Assembly: GCA_963798015.1 (NCBI GenBank)
Contig: CAWCSA010000005.1
Span: 806,001-870,000, forward strand
DNA length: 64,000 nt
Source: Roseiarcus sp963798015
GTDB taxonomy: Bacteria; Pseudomonadota; Alphaproteobacteria; Rhizobiales; Beijerinckiaceae
Reading direction: 5' to 3'
In this document: positions 8,322 through 16,685 of the stretch, piece by piece
How the letters are laid out: every line of letters begins with the position of its first letter
Position numbering within the stretch: position 1 is the stretch's first letter
The notes under the pieces: model-generated
Told to the model about the DNA's origin: nothing
What the model saw: only the letters and a program-made list of their open reading frames with translations
Databases searched by the model: none
Translations under genes and position numbers: made by a program

Positions 8322-9083
8322 ATGACCCTCGCCCGCTACCCCTCGCTCATCGACAAGGTCGTTTTCATCACCGGCGGCGGGTCGGGCATCGGCGCGGCGA
8401 TGGTCGAGGCCTTCGCCGAGCAAAAGGCCAATGTCGCGTTCGTCGATATCGCCGTCGAGGCGTCCAAGGATCTCGTCGCCACGATCGGCGCCTCCCACCT
8501 TCCGCCGCTCTTTCTTCAGTGCGACCTCACCGACATTGCCGCGCTCGAAACGGCGATGGAGGAGGTTCGCCAGCGCATGGGGCCGATCGCCGTCCTCGTC
8601 AACAACGCCGCCAACGACCACCGCCAGGAGGCGGACGAAGTGAGCGAAGAGGATTGGGACCGCACGATGGCGCTTAATCTCAAGCACCAGTTCTTCGCCG
8701 CCCAGATCGCGCGCCGTTCCATGCGCGATCTTGGCGGCGGAGCGATCGTCAATTTCTCATCGACCGCCTGGATGCACGGGGTGCCCCGATTGTCGGTCTA
8801 CTCCGCCGCCAAGGCCGCGGTCGTGGGCATGACGAACAGTCTCGCGCGCGAATTCGGCCCCGACAATATCCGTGTGAACGCCATTGCGCCTGGCGCAGTG
8901 ATCACCGAGCGCCAGCGCCGCCTTTGGATGAGCGAGGAACACATCGCCGACTTCCGCGCGCGTCAATGCCTCAACCGGACCTTGCTCGCCGAAGATGTCG
9001 CGCGCCTGGCGTTGTTTCTAGCTTCTGACGACAGCGCGATGATTACTAAGCAATGCTACCAGGTGGACGGTGGACTGCGTTAG
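8322..9083 (+). CDS. SDR-family NAD(P)-dependent oxidoreductase
   Basis: A classical short-chain dehydrogenase of 253 residues, expected to be a cytosolic tetramer acting on an alcohol/ketone pair. Visible motifs: cofactor loop TGGGSGIG near residue 17, an acidic residue after strand 2 (FVDI, favouring NAD), NNAAND near residue 90, the catalytic Ser in FSST and YSAAK with the catalytic Tyr and Lys near residue 158, and NAIAPG near residue 187. The C terminus YQVDGGLR is standard. It stands alone between the iteron region and a CBS-domain gene, so the substrate cannot be inferred. Confidence 0.88.
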   Translation: MTLARYPSLIDKVVFITGGGSGIGAAMVEAFAEQKANVAFVDIAVEASKDLVATIGASHLPPLFLQCDLTDIAALETAMEEVRQRMGPIAVLVNNAANDHRQEADEVSEEDWDRTMALNLKHQFFAAQIARRSMRDLGGGAIVNFSSTAWMHGVPRLSVYSAAKAAVVGMTNSLAREFGPDNIRVNAIAPGAVITERQRRLWMSEEHIADFRARQCLNRTLLAEDVARLALFLASDDSAMITKQCYQVDGGLR

Positions 9084-9186
9084 CGCACCTCGACAAAAAT
9101 GAACTTGATCACGCCATGTTGAAGGCGCATCTTCCAGATTCTATGGCGGCCCGACAAAAGACCGCCTGAAGAAGGGGAGAGACGGG

Positions 9187-9621
9187 ATGACAACAGTTGC
9201 CCGCATTCTTGGTGAAAAAGGGCGCGACGTTTTCACCACTCAGCCGCATCACACCCTGAAGGAAGTCGTGGAACTCCTGGCCGAAAGAGGCGTGGGAGCG
9301 GTGGTCGTTTCCGACGCTTCGCTCAGCGTTCTAGGCATAGTTTCGGAACGCGACGTTGTCCGCGTCCTGGCCAAACACGGGGCTGCCGCGCTCGACGATC
9401 CGGTGTCGCGTTATATGACGTCGAAGGTCATCACCGTGACGCGCGACGACACCATCGACCACGTCAGGCAGACGATGACGACGGGTCGGTTTCGCCATGT
9501 TCCAGTCGTGGAGGAGGGCCGCCTGATCGGCATCGTCTCGATCGGCGACGTCGTCAAGCGGCACGTCGACGCGCTCGACAGCGAGCGTCAGGCTCTGCGC
9601 GAATATATCGCGACGGCCTAG
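9187..9621 (+). CDS. CBS-domain protein
   Basis: A 144-residue protein made of two CBS motifs (about residues 10-65 and 75-135) with typical phrases VVVSDASLSVLGIVSERDVVR and VPVVEEGRLIGIVSIGDVVK. Such stand-alone pairs bind adenosine nucleotides and modulate partner proteins. A good ribosome site (GAAGGGGAGAG) precedes the ATG. Its stop overlaps by four bases the stop of the convergent patatin gene; the shared CTAG supplies both stop codons. Partner unknown. Confidence 0.9.
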   Translation: MTTVARILGEKGRDVFTTQPHHTLKEVVELLAERGVGAVVVSDASLSVLGIVSERDVVRVLAKHGAAALDDPVSRYMTSKVITVTRDDTIDHVRQTMTTGRFRHVPVVEEGRLIGIVSIGDVVKRHVDALDSERQALREYIATA

Positions 9622-10637
9622 GCCGGAGGGCCCGCCTGGGCGACAGCTCCGGCGGCTTCCGTCGGGTTGAATTCGACATGCTCCCGGATTTCGGCGGCCG
9701 CCTTGCGGATCGCCTCGCGGCCGAGCACGATCAGTTCGTCGGCGCGGTGGAACTCGAACATGCCGACGTTGCCGACTCTGACCTGAACCAGGGCGTCTGG
9801 CGGGTCGCCGGCGAGCCTTGAGCGCATGATGCGGTCCTGAAGAATATCGAATGCGCTGACCATCGAGGTCATCAGGCCCGGCGCCGCGGCCTCTCCGTTG
9901 CCCCTTGCCCCGTTTGAGCCGCGCCACCATCGGGAGATCATACCGCTCGTGTCGTGCGGCGGCGCCTCGCCCGCCGACGCAGCCTCCGTTCGGCCGAACG
10001 GGTCCTGAATGGCCGTGCCGCGGCCGACGCGATCGCTTGTAATGTTGAGCGCGATGACCCGCTCGGCGCCAAGCGCGCGTGCGACGCTGACCGGCACGGG
10101 ATTGACGATCGCGCCGTCGAACAGCCAGCGCCCGTCGATCTTCACGGGTTCGAACACGCCAGGCAACGCATAAGAAGCGCGGATCGCGTCGACGAGGAGG
10201 CCGCGCCGGAGCCAGATCTCGTGTCCGCCGCCGATCTCGGTGGCGACAGCGGCGAATTGGATCGGCAAGTCCTCGATCCGAAGCTCGCCAAGCCCCGCCT
10301 CGAGCCTCGTCCGAAGCCGCTGGCCGGCGATGAGCCCGCTGCCAGTGAAGGAGAAGTCCAGAAGGCCAAGCACCCGGCGGCGGGTCAAGGACCGGGCGAA
10401 GGTCTCGAGCATATCGAGCCGGCCGGCCGCGTAGCATCCTCCGACCAAGGTGCCGATCGACGAGCCGACAATGACGTCGAGTTTCAGGCCCAGCGCATCG
10501 AGTTCCCGCAGAGCGCCGATGTGGGACCAGCCGCGCGCGGCGCCCGCTCCGAGCACGAGGCCGACTTTCGCTCGGCGGGGACGTCCGCCGCCCGGCGCAG
10601 GGTCGGCTTCAAGTCTGCGATAGGCCGCTCTAAACAT
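9618..10637 (-). CDS. patatin-like phospholipase
   Basis: A serine lipid acyl hydrolase of the patatin/RssA group, 339 residues. The oxyanion loop GAGAARG (30-36), the nucleophile elbow GSSIG (Ser 60) and the catalytic Asp in the DGA motif (174-176) are all intact, followed by NPVPVSVARALGAERVIALN. The region after about residue 200 is low in similarity and rich in Gly/Arg. It is convergent with the CBS gene and stands alone upstream of hisI. The physiological lipid is unknown. Confidence 0.9.
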   Translation of the reverse strand: MFRAAYRRLEADPAPGGGRPRRAKVGLVLGAGAARGWSHIGALRELDALGLKLDVIVGSSIGTLVGGCYAAGRLDMLETFARSLTRRRVLGLLDFSFTGSGLIAGQRLRTRLEAGLGELRIEDLPIQFAAVATEIGGGHEIWLRRGLLVDAIRASYALPGVFEPVKIDGRWLFDGAIVNPVPVSVARALGAERVIALNITSDRVGRGTAIQDPFGRTEAASAGEAPPHDTSGMISRWWRGSNGARGNGEAAAPGLMTSMVSAFDILQDRIMRSRLAGDPPDALVQVRVGNVGMFEFHRADELIVLGREAIRKAAAEIREHVEFNPTEAAGAVAQAGPPA

Positions 10638-10744
10638 CGCTGAATTTGCCCGGAAATGCCCTCACCGTTCCCCTTTCGCGATGAACTTAAGCTTGCGCGC
10701 CAGATGTCGCCAGACGATTAACGTGGATGTGTTCCGCTGAGCCC

Positions 10745-11179
10745 TCAGCCGTTGGCGGCGGCCGGTTCGATAAAGGCCAGCCGAGCCGTCTCGCCGTCTC
10801 GCTCGACGCGGCGGTAGAAGCAGGATCGCCGGCCGGTGTGACACGCCCCGCCGTCGCCGCCGACGTCAACGAAAGCGAGAAAGGCGTCTTGGTCGCAATC
10901 GACCCGCATTTCGACCAGCGTCTGGGTTTGGCCGGATGTGTCCCCCTTGCGCCACAATGCATTGCGTGAGCGCGACCAATAATGGACAACCCCCGTCGCC
11001 AGTGTTTCCCGCAAAGCCGTCTCGTTCATGTGCGCGACCATCAGCACGCCGCCGCGCGCCGCATCGATGGTGACGCAAGTGGCGAGGCCGTCCTCGCCGA
11101 ATTTGGGCTCGAACGCCTGACCTTCTTGCCGGTCGCTTGTCCCGCCGGGCCTGGCTTTGGATTTGACGCTCTCGTTCAT
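10745..11179 (-). CDS. hisI: phosphoribosyl-AMP cyclohydrolase
   Basis: Third step of histidine biosynthesis: hydrolytic opening of the purine ring of phosphoribosyl-AMP. The 144-residue protein is the stand-alone HisI form without a HisE domain. Visible are HMNETALRETL, HYWSRSRNALWRKG, the metal-binding DCDQDAFL and the zinc motif ACHTGRRSCFYR. Other his genes are not adjacent. It diverges from the Fe-S scaffold gene, the intergenic distance being about 100 bases. Confidence 0.95.
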   Translation of the reverse strand: MNESVKSKARPGGTSDRQEGQAFEPKFGEDGLATCVTIDAARGGVLMVAHMNETALRETLATGVVHYWSRSRNALWRKGDTSGQTQTLVEMRVDCDQDAFLAFVDVGGDGGACHTGRRSCFYRRVERDGETARLAFIEPAAANG

Positions 11180-11280
11180 TCCCGGCTCTCGTCGTGCGCT
11201 GCTTTTTGCTCGGCCTTTCTTAAGGCCTCGATTTCGGCTTTCTCGCGACCTATATAGAGAGCGTTGCGGATCGGTTCAGG

Positions 11281-11739
11281 ATGATCAACGAGATCTACAA
11301 TCAACGCATTCTCGAGCTCGCGGGCAATATTCCGCGCCTCGGGCGGCTCGCAAACCCCGACGCCAGCGCGAAAGCCCATTCGCGGCTGTGCGGTTCAACC
11401 GTGACAATCGACCTTTGTGTCAACGATCGACGCGTGGTTGATTTTGCTCATGACGTGAAGGCGTGCGCGCTCGGTCAGGCGTCGTCGTCGCTGATGGCTC
11501 GCCATATCATTGGCGTGACCGCCGAGGAACTCAACGCGCTGCGCGACCGGGTGACCCGCATGCTGAAGGCGAACGGTCCGCCGCCCGAGGGCAAATGGGC
11601 CGAATTCGCCGTCCTCGAGCCGGTTCGCGATTACAAGGCTCGCCACGCTTCAACGTTGTTGACGTTCGACGCAGTTGCCGATGCGTTGGCTCAAATCGCC
11701 GCGCGCGAGGCGGTTTCCGAGACCGCGCCGGCGTCGTGA
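11281..11739 (+). CDS. iron-sulfur cluster scaffold-like protein (SufU/IscU fold)
   Basis: A 152-residue protein with the NifU_N/IscU fold: MINEIYNQRILELAGNIPR, then the first cysteine in SRLCGSTVT (near 38) and the second in VKACALGQASSS (near 62). The usual third cysteine region reads KARHASTLLTF, so the ligand cysteine is absent and a histidine lies nearby. The downstream yidD start overlaps its stop. Whether it assembles clusters or only carries them is uncertain; the missing residue argues for a divergent role. Confidence 0.82.
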   Translation: MINEIYNQRILELAGNIPRLGRLANPDASAKAHSRLCGSTVTIDLCVNDRRVVDFAHDVKACALGQASSSLMARHIIGVTAEELNALRDRVTRMLKANGPPPEGKWAEFAVLEPVRDYKARHASTLLTFDAVADALAQIAAREAVSETAPAS

Positions 11740-12032
11740 GCGCGCCGGCTCTCGCGCCACGCCGCGCCGCCCATGCGCTGATCCGCTTCTACCAGCTGAC
11801 GCTCTCGGGCCTTACCGGCCGGCAATGCCGGTATTTGCCGACTTGCTCGAATTATGCGGACGAGGCGATTGAGCGCCATGGGCTCTGGGCCGGCTCCTGG
11901 ATGGGCCTGGCGCGCGTGTGCCGCTGTCATCCATGGGGCGACTCCGGCTACGATGCGCCACCCGACCGGCCTCCGTTGAGCGCCTCGTGGGCGCAGCCCT
12001 GGCGCTACGGGCACTGGCGCTCGGCCAAGTGA
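11736..12032 (+). CDS. yidD: membrane protein insertion efficiency factor YidD
   Basis: A 98-residue protein with the invariant family core YLPTCSNYADEAIERHG and CRCHPWG (HPWGDSGYD). The family supports YidC-dependent insertion of inner-membrane proteins, acting peripherally at the membrane through an amphipathic N terminus (AHALIRFYQLTLSGL). I place the start at GTG 11736, whose bases overlap the TGA of the preceding gene (GTGA), implying translational coupling. Confidence 0.9.
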   Translation: MSAPALAPRRAAHALIRFYQLTLSGLTGRQCRYLPTCSNYADEAIERHGLWAGSWMGLARVCRCHPWGDSGYDAPPDRPPLSASWAQPWRYGHWRSAK

Positions 12033-12102
12033 GCCTTGCCTCTGCCGCCCGCGGCCTTTATGGACTGGCGCCGTCCCTGATACAGCCCAAGAGATCTGAC
12101 CG

Positions 12103-12591
12103 ATGGCCGAGCCGCGTCGGGCCGCCGCAACTGTGCCTCGCTTCGAAGGCGGCCGCTTCCTCATCGTCGAGGCGCGCTATTACGACGCGATCGGCGTCGA
12201 CCTGCTTGCCGGCGCGACCCGCGCGATCGAAGCGGCGGGCGCGGCCTATGACCTCGTCAGTGTGGCCGGCGCCCTCGAGATTCCAGCCGGCATGGCGATC
12301 GCTCTCGATGCCGCGAAAGCGGCGGGCCGGGCTTATGACGGAGCGGTCGCGCTTGGCTGTGTCGTGCGGGGCGAAACCTTTCATTTCGAGATCGTCGCCG
12401 GCAAGTCCGCGCGCGCGCTGATGGGTATGTCGGTCGAGCGCCGGCTTGCGCTTGGCAACGGCATCCTTACGACGGAGACGATCGGGCAGGCCGAGGAGCG
12501 GGCCGACCCTGAACGTGGCGACAAAGGGGGCGACGCGGCGCGGGCGGCGATCGGGCTTGCCCATCTCGCCCGTCGGCTTGTCAACCGATGA
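12103..12591 (+). CDS. ribH: 6,7-dimethyl-8-ribityllumazine synthase
   Basis: Penultimate step of riboflavin synthesis: condensation of the pyrimidine intermediate with 3,4-dihydroxy-2-butanone 4-phosphate. The 162-residue protein carries SVAGALEIPAGM, DGAVALGCVVRGETFHFE (with the catalytic His region) and the C-terminal AARAAIGLAHLARRL. Its stop overlaps the start of nusB by four bases (ATGA), the common alphaproteobacterial ribH-nusB arrangement. Confidence 0.95.
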   Translation: MAEPRRAAATVPRFEGGRFLIVEARYYDAIGVDLLAGATRAIEAAGAAYDLVSVAGALEIPAGMAIALDAAKAAGRAYDGAVALGCVVRGETFHFEIVAGKSARALMGMSVERRLALGNGILTTETIGQAEERADPERGDKGGDAARAAIGLAHLARRLVNR

Positions 12592-13052
12592 AAAAGTCCG
12601 ATCGGCGTTCGGCGGCGCGGCTCGCGGCCTCGCAGGCGCTCTACCAGATGGAAATCGTAGGCAAGGGCGTCGACGAGATCCTCGCCGAATTCGAGGCCCA
12701 CTGGATGGGGCAAGTGATCGAGGGCGACGCCTATAAGCCCGCCGATGCTGCGTTCTTTCGCGATGTGGTTTCGGGCGTGCTGCGCGATCAATTGCCGATT
12801 GATCGCAGCCTTGACGAGACGCTTGCCGAGGGCTGGCCGCTCAGGCGGGTCGAAGCGCTCATGCGCGCCATTCTGCGGGCGGCGCTTTATGAATTGCGCA
12901 ACCGCCCCGACGTGCCGGCGCGGGTCGTGGTGACCGAATATGTCGATGTCGCCGCCGCCTTCTTTGGCCCCGAGGAGAGCGGCATGATCAACGCGGTGCT
13001 CGACGCGCTCGCGCGCCAAATGCGACCGGCCGAGTTCCCCTCGGAGGCGTAG
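12588..13052 (+). CDS. nusB: transcription antitermination factor NusB
   Basis: An RNA-binding factor that with NusE binds boxA during rRNA transcription. It is a 154-residue all-helical protein starting KKSDRRSAARLAASQALYQME and containing LMRAILRAALYEL and VVVTEYVDVAAAFFGPEE, diagnostic of the family. Translationally coupled to ribH. Convergent with ligA across a short hairpin. Confidence 0.95.
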   Translation: MKKSDRRSAARLAASQALYQMEIVGKGVDEILAEFEAHWMGQVIEGDAYKPADAAFFRDVVSGVLRDQLPIDRSLDETLAEGWPLRRVEALMRAILRAALYELRNRPDVPARVVVTEYVDVAAAFFGPEESGMINAVLDALARQMRPAEFPSEA

Positions 13053-13054
13053 GG

Positions 13055-13074
13055 CGGGGCCTATCCCGGCCCCG
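13055..13074. terminator. hairpin between convergent nusB and ligA
   Basis: CGGGGCC (13055-13061) pairs perfectly with GGCCCCG (13068-13074) around TATCCC. It begins just after the nusB stop and includes the ligA stop. No T-run is present, so bidirectional termination is plausible but unproven. Confidence 0.4.
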
Positions 13075-15169
13075 ATCGCTTGATCCATTCGTCCTCGTCG
13101 ACGGTCTCGACCCCCAATTCCCTGGCCTTGGCGAGTTTCGAGCCAGCGCCGGGCCCGGCCACGACGAGGTTGGTCTTGGCGGAGATCGAGCCCGAGACTT
13201 TGGCCCCGAGCCGTTCGGCGACAGCCTTCGCTTCGTCGCGCGTCATCTTTTCCAGTGAGCCCGTGAATACGATCGTCTGGCCGGCGAGCGGATGGCCGGC
13301 GGCGACCGCCTCCATCGGCTCGATCGTGATTTCTTTGACGAGCGCGTCGAGCGCCGCTTCGTTGCGCGGCTCGGCGAAGAAATCCGCAATCGCCTCGGCG
13401 ACGACCGGCCCGATTCCGCCGATCCCCGACAGTTCCTCGGCGGCGTTCTCGGCCCGAGCGCCTGCGCGCAAGGATTCCCAGTCGCCGAAATGGCGCGCGA
13501 GGCGCCGCGCATTGGTCTCGCCAACATGGCGGATGCCAAGCGCAAAGAGGAAGCGGTTGAGCGGAATCGTCCGGCGCGTGTCGATGGCATTGAACAGGTT
13601 GCGCGCCGAAGTCTCGCCGAACCCTTCCCACTCGCGCAACGGCGGGTGGCCTTGCCCATCGCGCGCCTTCAGGGTGAAAATGTCAGCCGGCGTGCGGATC
13701 AAGCCTTGGTTGAAAAAGAGCTCGATCAGCTTCTCGCCCAGTCCCTCGATGTCGAAGGCGTTGCGCGAGGCGAAATGCTTGAGGCCCTCGACAGCCTGCG
13801 CTGGACAGATGAGCGTGCCGGTGCAGCGGCGCACGACGTCCTTGACCCCGGTCTTCTCGTCGATCTCGCGCAAAGCCGCCGAGCCGCAGATCGGGCAGAT
13901 GAAGTCTCCGTTGGCGTCTTGAGGAAATACGTAGCGTTTCAGTTCCGGATGAGGCCTTTTGTCGAGAACGACCGCGAGGACCTGCGGGATGACGTCGCCG
14001 GCGCGCTGCACCAGCACCGTGTCGCCGACGCGCACGTCCTTGCGCTCAATCTCGTCCTCGTTGTGCAGGGTGGCGTTGGAGACGACGACGCCGCCAACGG
14101 TCACCGGCTTCAATTTGGCGATTGGCGTGAGCGCCCCGGTTCGACCGACGTTGATCTCGATTGCCTCGACGATCGTCGTCGCCTGCTCGGCCGGGAACTT
14201 GTGCGCGACCGCCCAGCGCGGGGAGCGCGAGACGAAGCCGAGCCGCTGCTGCAGCGTGAGATCGTTGAGCTTGTAGACGACGCCGTCGATGTCGTAGCCG
14301 AGCGTCGCCCGTTTCTCTTCGATCGAGCGGTATTGCGTCAGCATTTCCGTGGCTGAGTGGCAGAGCTTGGTCATGGGATTGGTCGGCAGGCCGAAGCGAT
14401 GCATGGCCTCGATCGCGCCAAACTGGGTCGAAGCGAACGGCTCGCTGACTTCGCCCCAGGCGTAGGCGAAAAACTGCAGCGGCCGCTCGGCGGTCATGCG
14501 CGGATCGAGCTGGCGCAGCGAGCCGGCGGCAAAGTTGCGCGGATTGGCGTAGACCGGCTTGCCGGCCGCCGCCTGGCGCGCGTTGAGCGCAGCAAAATCG
14601 GCGTGGCGCATATAGACCTCGCCGCGCGCCTCGAAGATCTTCGGCGCACCTTTGAGGCGCTTCGGGATTGCTTCGACAGCGCGCACGTTAGCGGTCACAT
14701 CCTCGCCTTCATAGCCGTCGCCGCGCGTGGCCGCCTGGACAAGTTCGCCATTCTCGTAGCGCAGGCTGCAGGAGAGCCCGTCGATCTTGGCTTCCGCAAC
14801 GACGTCGAGCGGCGCGCTTTCGCTCAGGCCCAGAAAACGGCGCACCCGGGCGCAGAACTCCTCGACCTCGTCCTCGGCGAAAATGTTGCCGAGCGACAGC
14901 ATCGGCACGCGGTGGCGGACCTTGGCGAATTTCTCCGACGGCGCCGCGCCGACCTTACGGTTGGCCGAGTCCGTGTCCGCGAGTTTGGGGAACTGCTCCT
15001 CGAGCGCGGTGTAACGTCGGCGCAGCGCATCGTACTCGGCGTCCGAAATGGTCGGCGCGTCCTCGCCATGGTAGCGGCGGTCGTGCTCGGCGATCTCGTT
15101 CTGAAGGCGCGCATGCTCATCCCGCGCCTTGGCGAGGGTGAGCTTTGGCGCTTTTGGCTCTTTCGTCAT
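13061..15169 (-). CDS. ligA: NAD-dependent DNA ligase
   Basis: Seals nicks during replication and repair using NAD. The 702-residue protein has all domains: Ia (HARLQNEIAEHDRRYHG), adenylation domain with the nucleotide-accepting Lys in AKIDGLSCSLRYENG, the OB fold (VLVQRAGDVIPQV), the four-cysteine zinc finger (CPIC ... C ... C), helix-hairpin-helix repeats (ELSGIGGIGPVVAEAIADFF) and a C-terminal BRCT domain (GQTIVFTGSLEKMTRDEAK). The ATG at 15169 is preferred to an in-frame TTG at 15178. Confidence 0.96.
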   Translation of the reverse strand: MTKEPKAPKLTLAKARDEHARLQNEIAEHDRRYHGEDAPTISDAEYDALRRRYTALEEQFPKLADTDSANRKVGAAPSEKFAKVRHRVPMLSLGNIFAEDEVEEFCARVRRFLGLSESAPLDVVAEAKIDGLSCSLRYENGELVQAATRGDGYEGEDVTANVRAVEAIPKRLKGAPKIFEARGEVYMRHADFAALNARQAAAGKPVYANPRNFAAGSLRQLDPRMTAERPLQFFAYAWGEVSEPFASTQFGAIEAMHRFGLPTNPMTKLCHSATEMLTQYRSIEEKRATLGYDIDGVVYKLNDLTLQQRLGFVSRSPRWAVAHKFPAEQATTIVEAIEINVGRTGALTPIAKLKPVTVGGVVVSNATLHNEDEIERKDVRVGDTVLVQRAGDVIPQVLAVVLDKRPHPELKRYVFPQDANGDFICPICGSAALREIDEKTGVKDVVRRCTGTLICPAQAVEGLKHFASRNAFDIEGLGEKLIELFFNQGLIRTPADIFTLKARDGQGHPPLREWEGFGETSARNLFNAIDTRRTIPLNRFLFALGIRHVGETNARRLARHFGDWESLRAGARAENAAEELSGIGGIGPVVAEAIADFFAEPRNEAALDALVKEITIEPMEAVAAGHPLAGQTIVFTGSLEKMTRDEAKAVAERLGAKVSGSISAKTNLVVAGPGAGSKLAKARELGVETVDEDEWIKRSGPG

Positions 15170-15326
15170 GGGTCCCAAATTAGCGCAGCGCGGAGGGTGG
15201 TGGAAGGCGGCGGGCTTAACCGGCGGCTAACCGGTTTGCCCGATGATTGATGTCGGCGAGACGGCGGTCCGGGGCGACCGTACGTCATGAGATCTCGATC
15301 CGCCTGCCCAAACACCGAGATCTTCG

Positions 15327-15662
15327 ATGCGCGCCCTGATCGCCATATTCCTTGCTGGCTTGCTTACCGGATGCTGTGTCGGGGGCTATCCCCCGATGTG
15401 GAGCGCCGATCAGCCTCCGTTCAACGCCTTCCAGGCGGGCATGAAACTCGCGGTCGGCATGCCGACAGACGTCGCCATCCTCATAATCGGTTCCAGGCCT
15501 GTCTCCTCCAAGGCGACGAGCTGCGGCGTATTCGCAGGGGAGGAGTGGCCATGCGACGTCCTCAGATTCGGCTGCTGCGAGGGCAACCAGCTTGTTGTCT
15601 TCATTGCGCCGACGCCCGACGGCCGCGGCGCGGTCAACAGCTGGGCTTTGGGCAAGGGATGA
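15327..15662 (+). CDS. small cysteine-rich lipoprotein
   Basis: A 111-residue product starting MRALIAIFLAGLLTGC, a lipobox with the acylated Cys at 16 followed by another Cys. The mature part has six or so further cysteines (ATSCGVF, WPCDV, FGCCEG) and no family I recognise. It is probably anchored at the outer membrane. Ribosome site is weak. The short gap to the next gene suggests possible co-transcription. Confidence 0.6.
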   Translation: MRALIAIFLAGLLTGCCVGGYPPMWSADQPPFNAFQAGMKLAVGMPTDVAILIIGSRPVSSKATSCGVFAGEEWPCDVLRFGCCEGNQLVVFIAPTPDGRGAVNSWALGKG

Positions 15663-15816
15663 CCGGGCGGCGAGTCCGCGCCGCGAAGGCGTTAAATCCC
15701 GCGCCTCAAAAGCGCCGGGCGTTCGCCCAGCTATCGCCTTTGTCGTCGCTCCCAATGCCGTCGACGGCTCTCGCGTCGCCCAATTCCAATACAGTTTTGA
15801 CCTTCGAGGAGCAGCC

Positions 15817-16653
15817 ATGATCGGCGCAAGCGAAGCAGTACGTTATCCACAGGACGAACCGTTGCGCCCAGCGTCGTTGGCCCCCAGCATCGCGTCGCAA
15901 TTCAGCAAGGTTCCTGAAGTTGCTCTCGGATTCTGGATCATCAAGATTCTCGCAACGACGCTTGGCGAGACCGGCGGCGACGCCGTAACGATGTCCATGA
16001 ATCTCGGCTACGCCGTCGGGACGCTGATCTTTCTGGCGATCTTCCTCGCGGCTGTCACGGTCCAGATTCGTGCGAAGAGCTTCAACGCCTATCTGTATTG
16101 GCTAACCATTGTCGCGACAACGACCGTCGGCACGACGATCGCCGACTTTGTCGACCGATCATTGGGGATCGGATATTTCGGCGGCTCGACGCTGCTGCTC
16201 GTGTGCCTGATGGCGTCGCTTGCGGTTTGGAGATGGTCGGAAGGCTCGGTCTCGGTGAATACAATTGTCACCCCGAAGGTCGAATCGTTCTATTGGGTGA
16301 CGATCCTGTTTTCACAGACGCTCGGCACCGCGCTCGGCGATTGGGTCGCCAGCACCAACGGTCTCGGTTATGGAGGCGGCGTGATCCTGTTCGCTGGAGC
16401 CCTGGCCGTCGTTCTCGCGCTTTACGCTTTCACGCAGACGTCGCGCGTGACGCTTTTCTGGGTCGCCTTCATCCTCACTCGGCCGCTCGGCGCGACCCTG
16501 GGCGATCTGCTCGACAAACCCGTAACCAGTGGTGGCTTCGAGATCAGCCGTTATCTTGCCTCGGCGATTCTCGCCGGTCTTATCGTTGCGTTGATTGCGG
16601 TGTTGCCGAAACGGGCTGGCGTCCACCCCGGCGCGCAACGCGGAGAAGCGTGA
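15817..16653 (+). CDS. multi-pass membrane protein built of four repeats
   Basis: A 278-residue integral membrane protein that resembles COG4705-type uncharacterised proteins. Four units repeat the pattern aromatic-W-x-x(I/V)...T-x-G-x-x-x-x-D followed by a glycine turn and a hydrophobic helix: GFWIIKILATTLGETGGD, LYWLTIVATTTVGTTIAD, FYWVTILFSQTLGTALGD and LFWVAFILTRPLGATLGD. Each unit gives two membrane segments, eight in all. The ATG at 15817 has GAGGAG eight bases upstream; the open frame further upstream has no such support. Conserved acidic residues inside the membrane segments suggest ion or small-solute handling, but that is inference. Confidence 0.78.
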   Translation: MIGASEAVRYPQDEPLRPASLAPSIASQFSKVPEVALGFWIIKILATTLGETGGDAVTMSMNLGYAVGTLIFLAIFLAAVTVQIRAKSFNAYLYWLTIVATTTVGTTIADFVDRSLGIGYFGGSTLLLVCLMASLAVWRWSEGSVSVNTIVTPKVESFYWVTILFSQTLGTALGDWVASTNGLGYGGGVILFAGALAVVLALYAFTQTSRVTLFWVAFILTRPLGATLGDLLDKPVTSGGFEISRYLASAILAGLIVALIAVLPKRAGVHPGAQRGEA

Positions 16654-16685
16654 CCGGTCTCGCGGGCGCGTGGAGCTGTGACGGC

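Noticed and set aside
13292..15250. Long plus-strand frames over ligA
   Set aside because: Antisense shadow of a complete DNA ligase.
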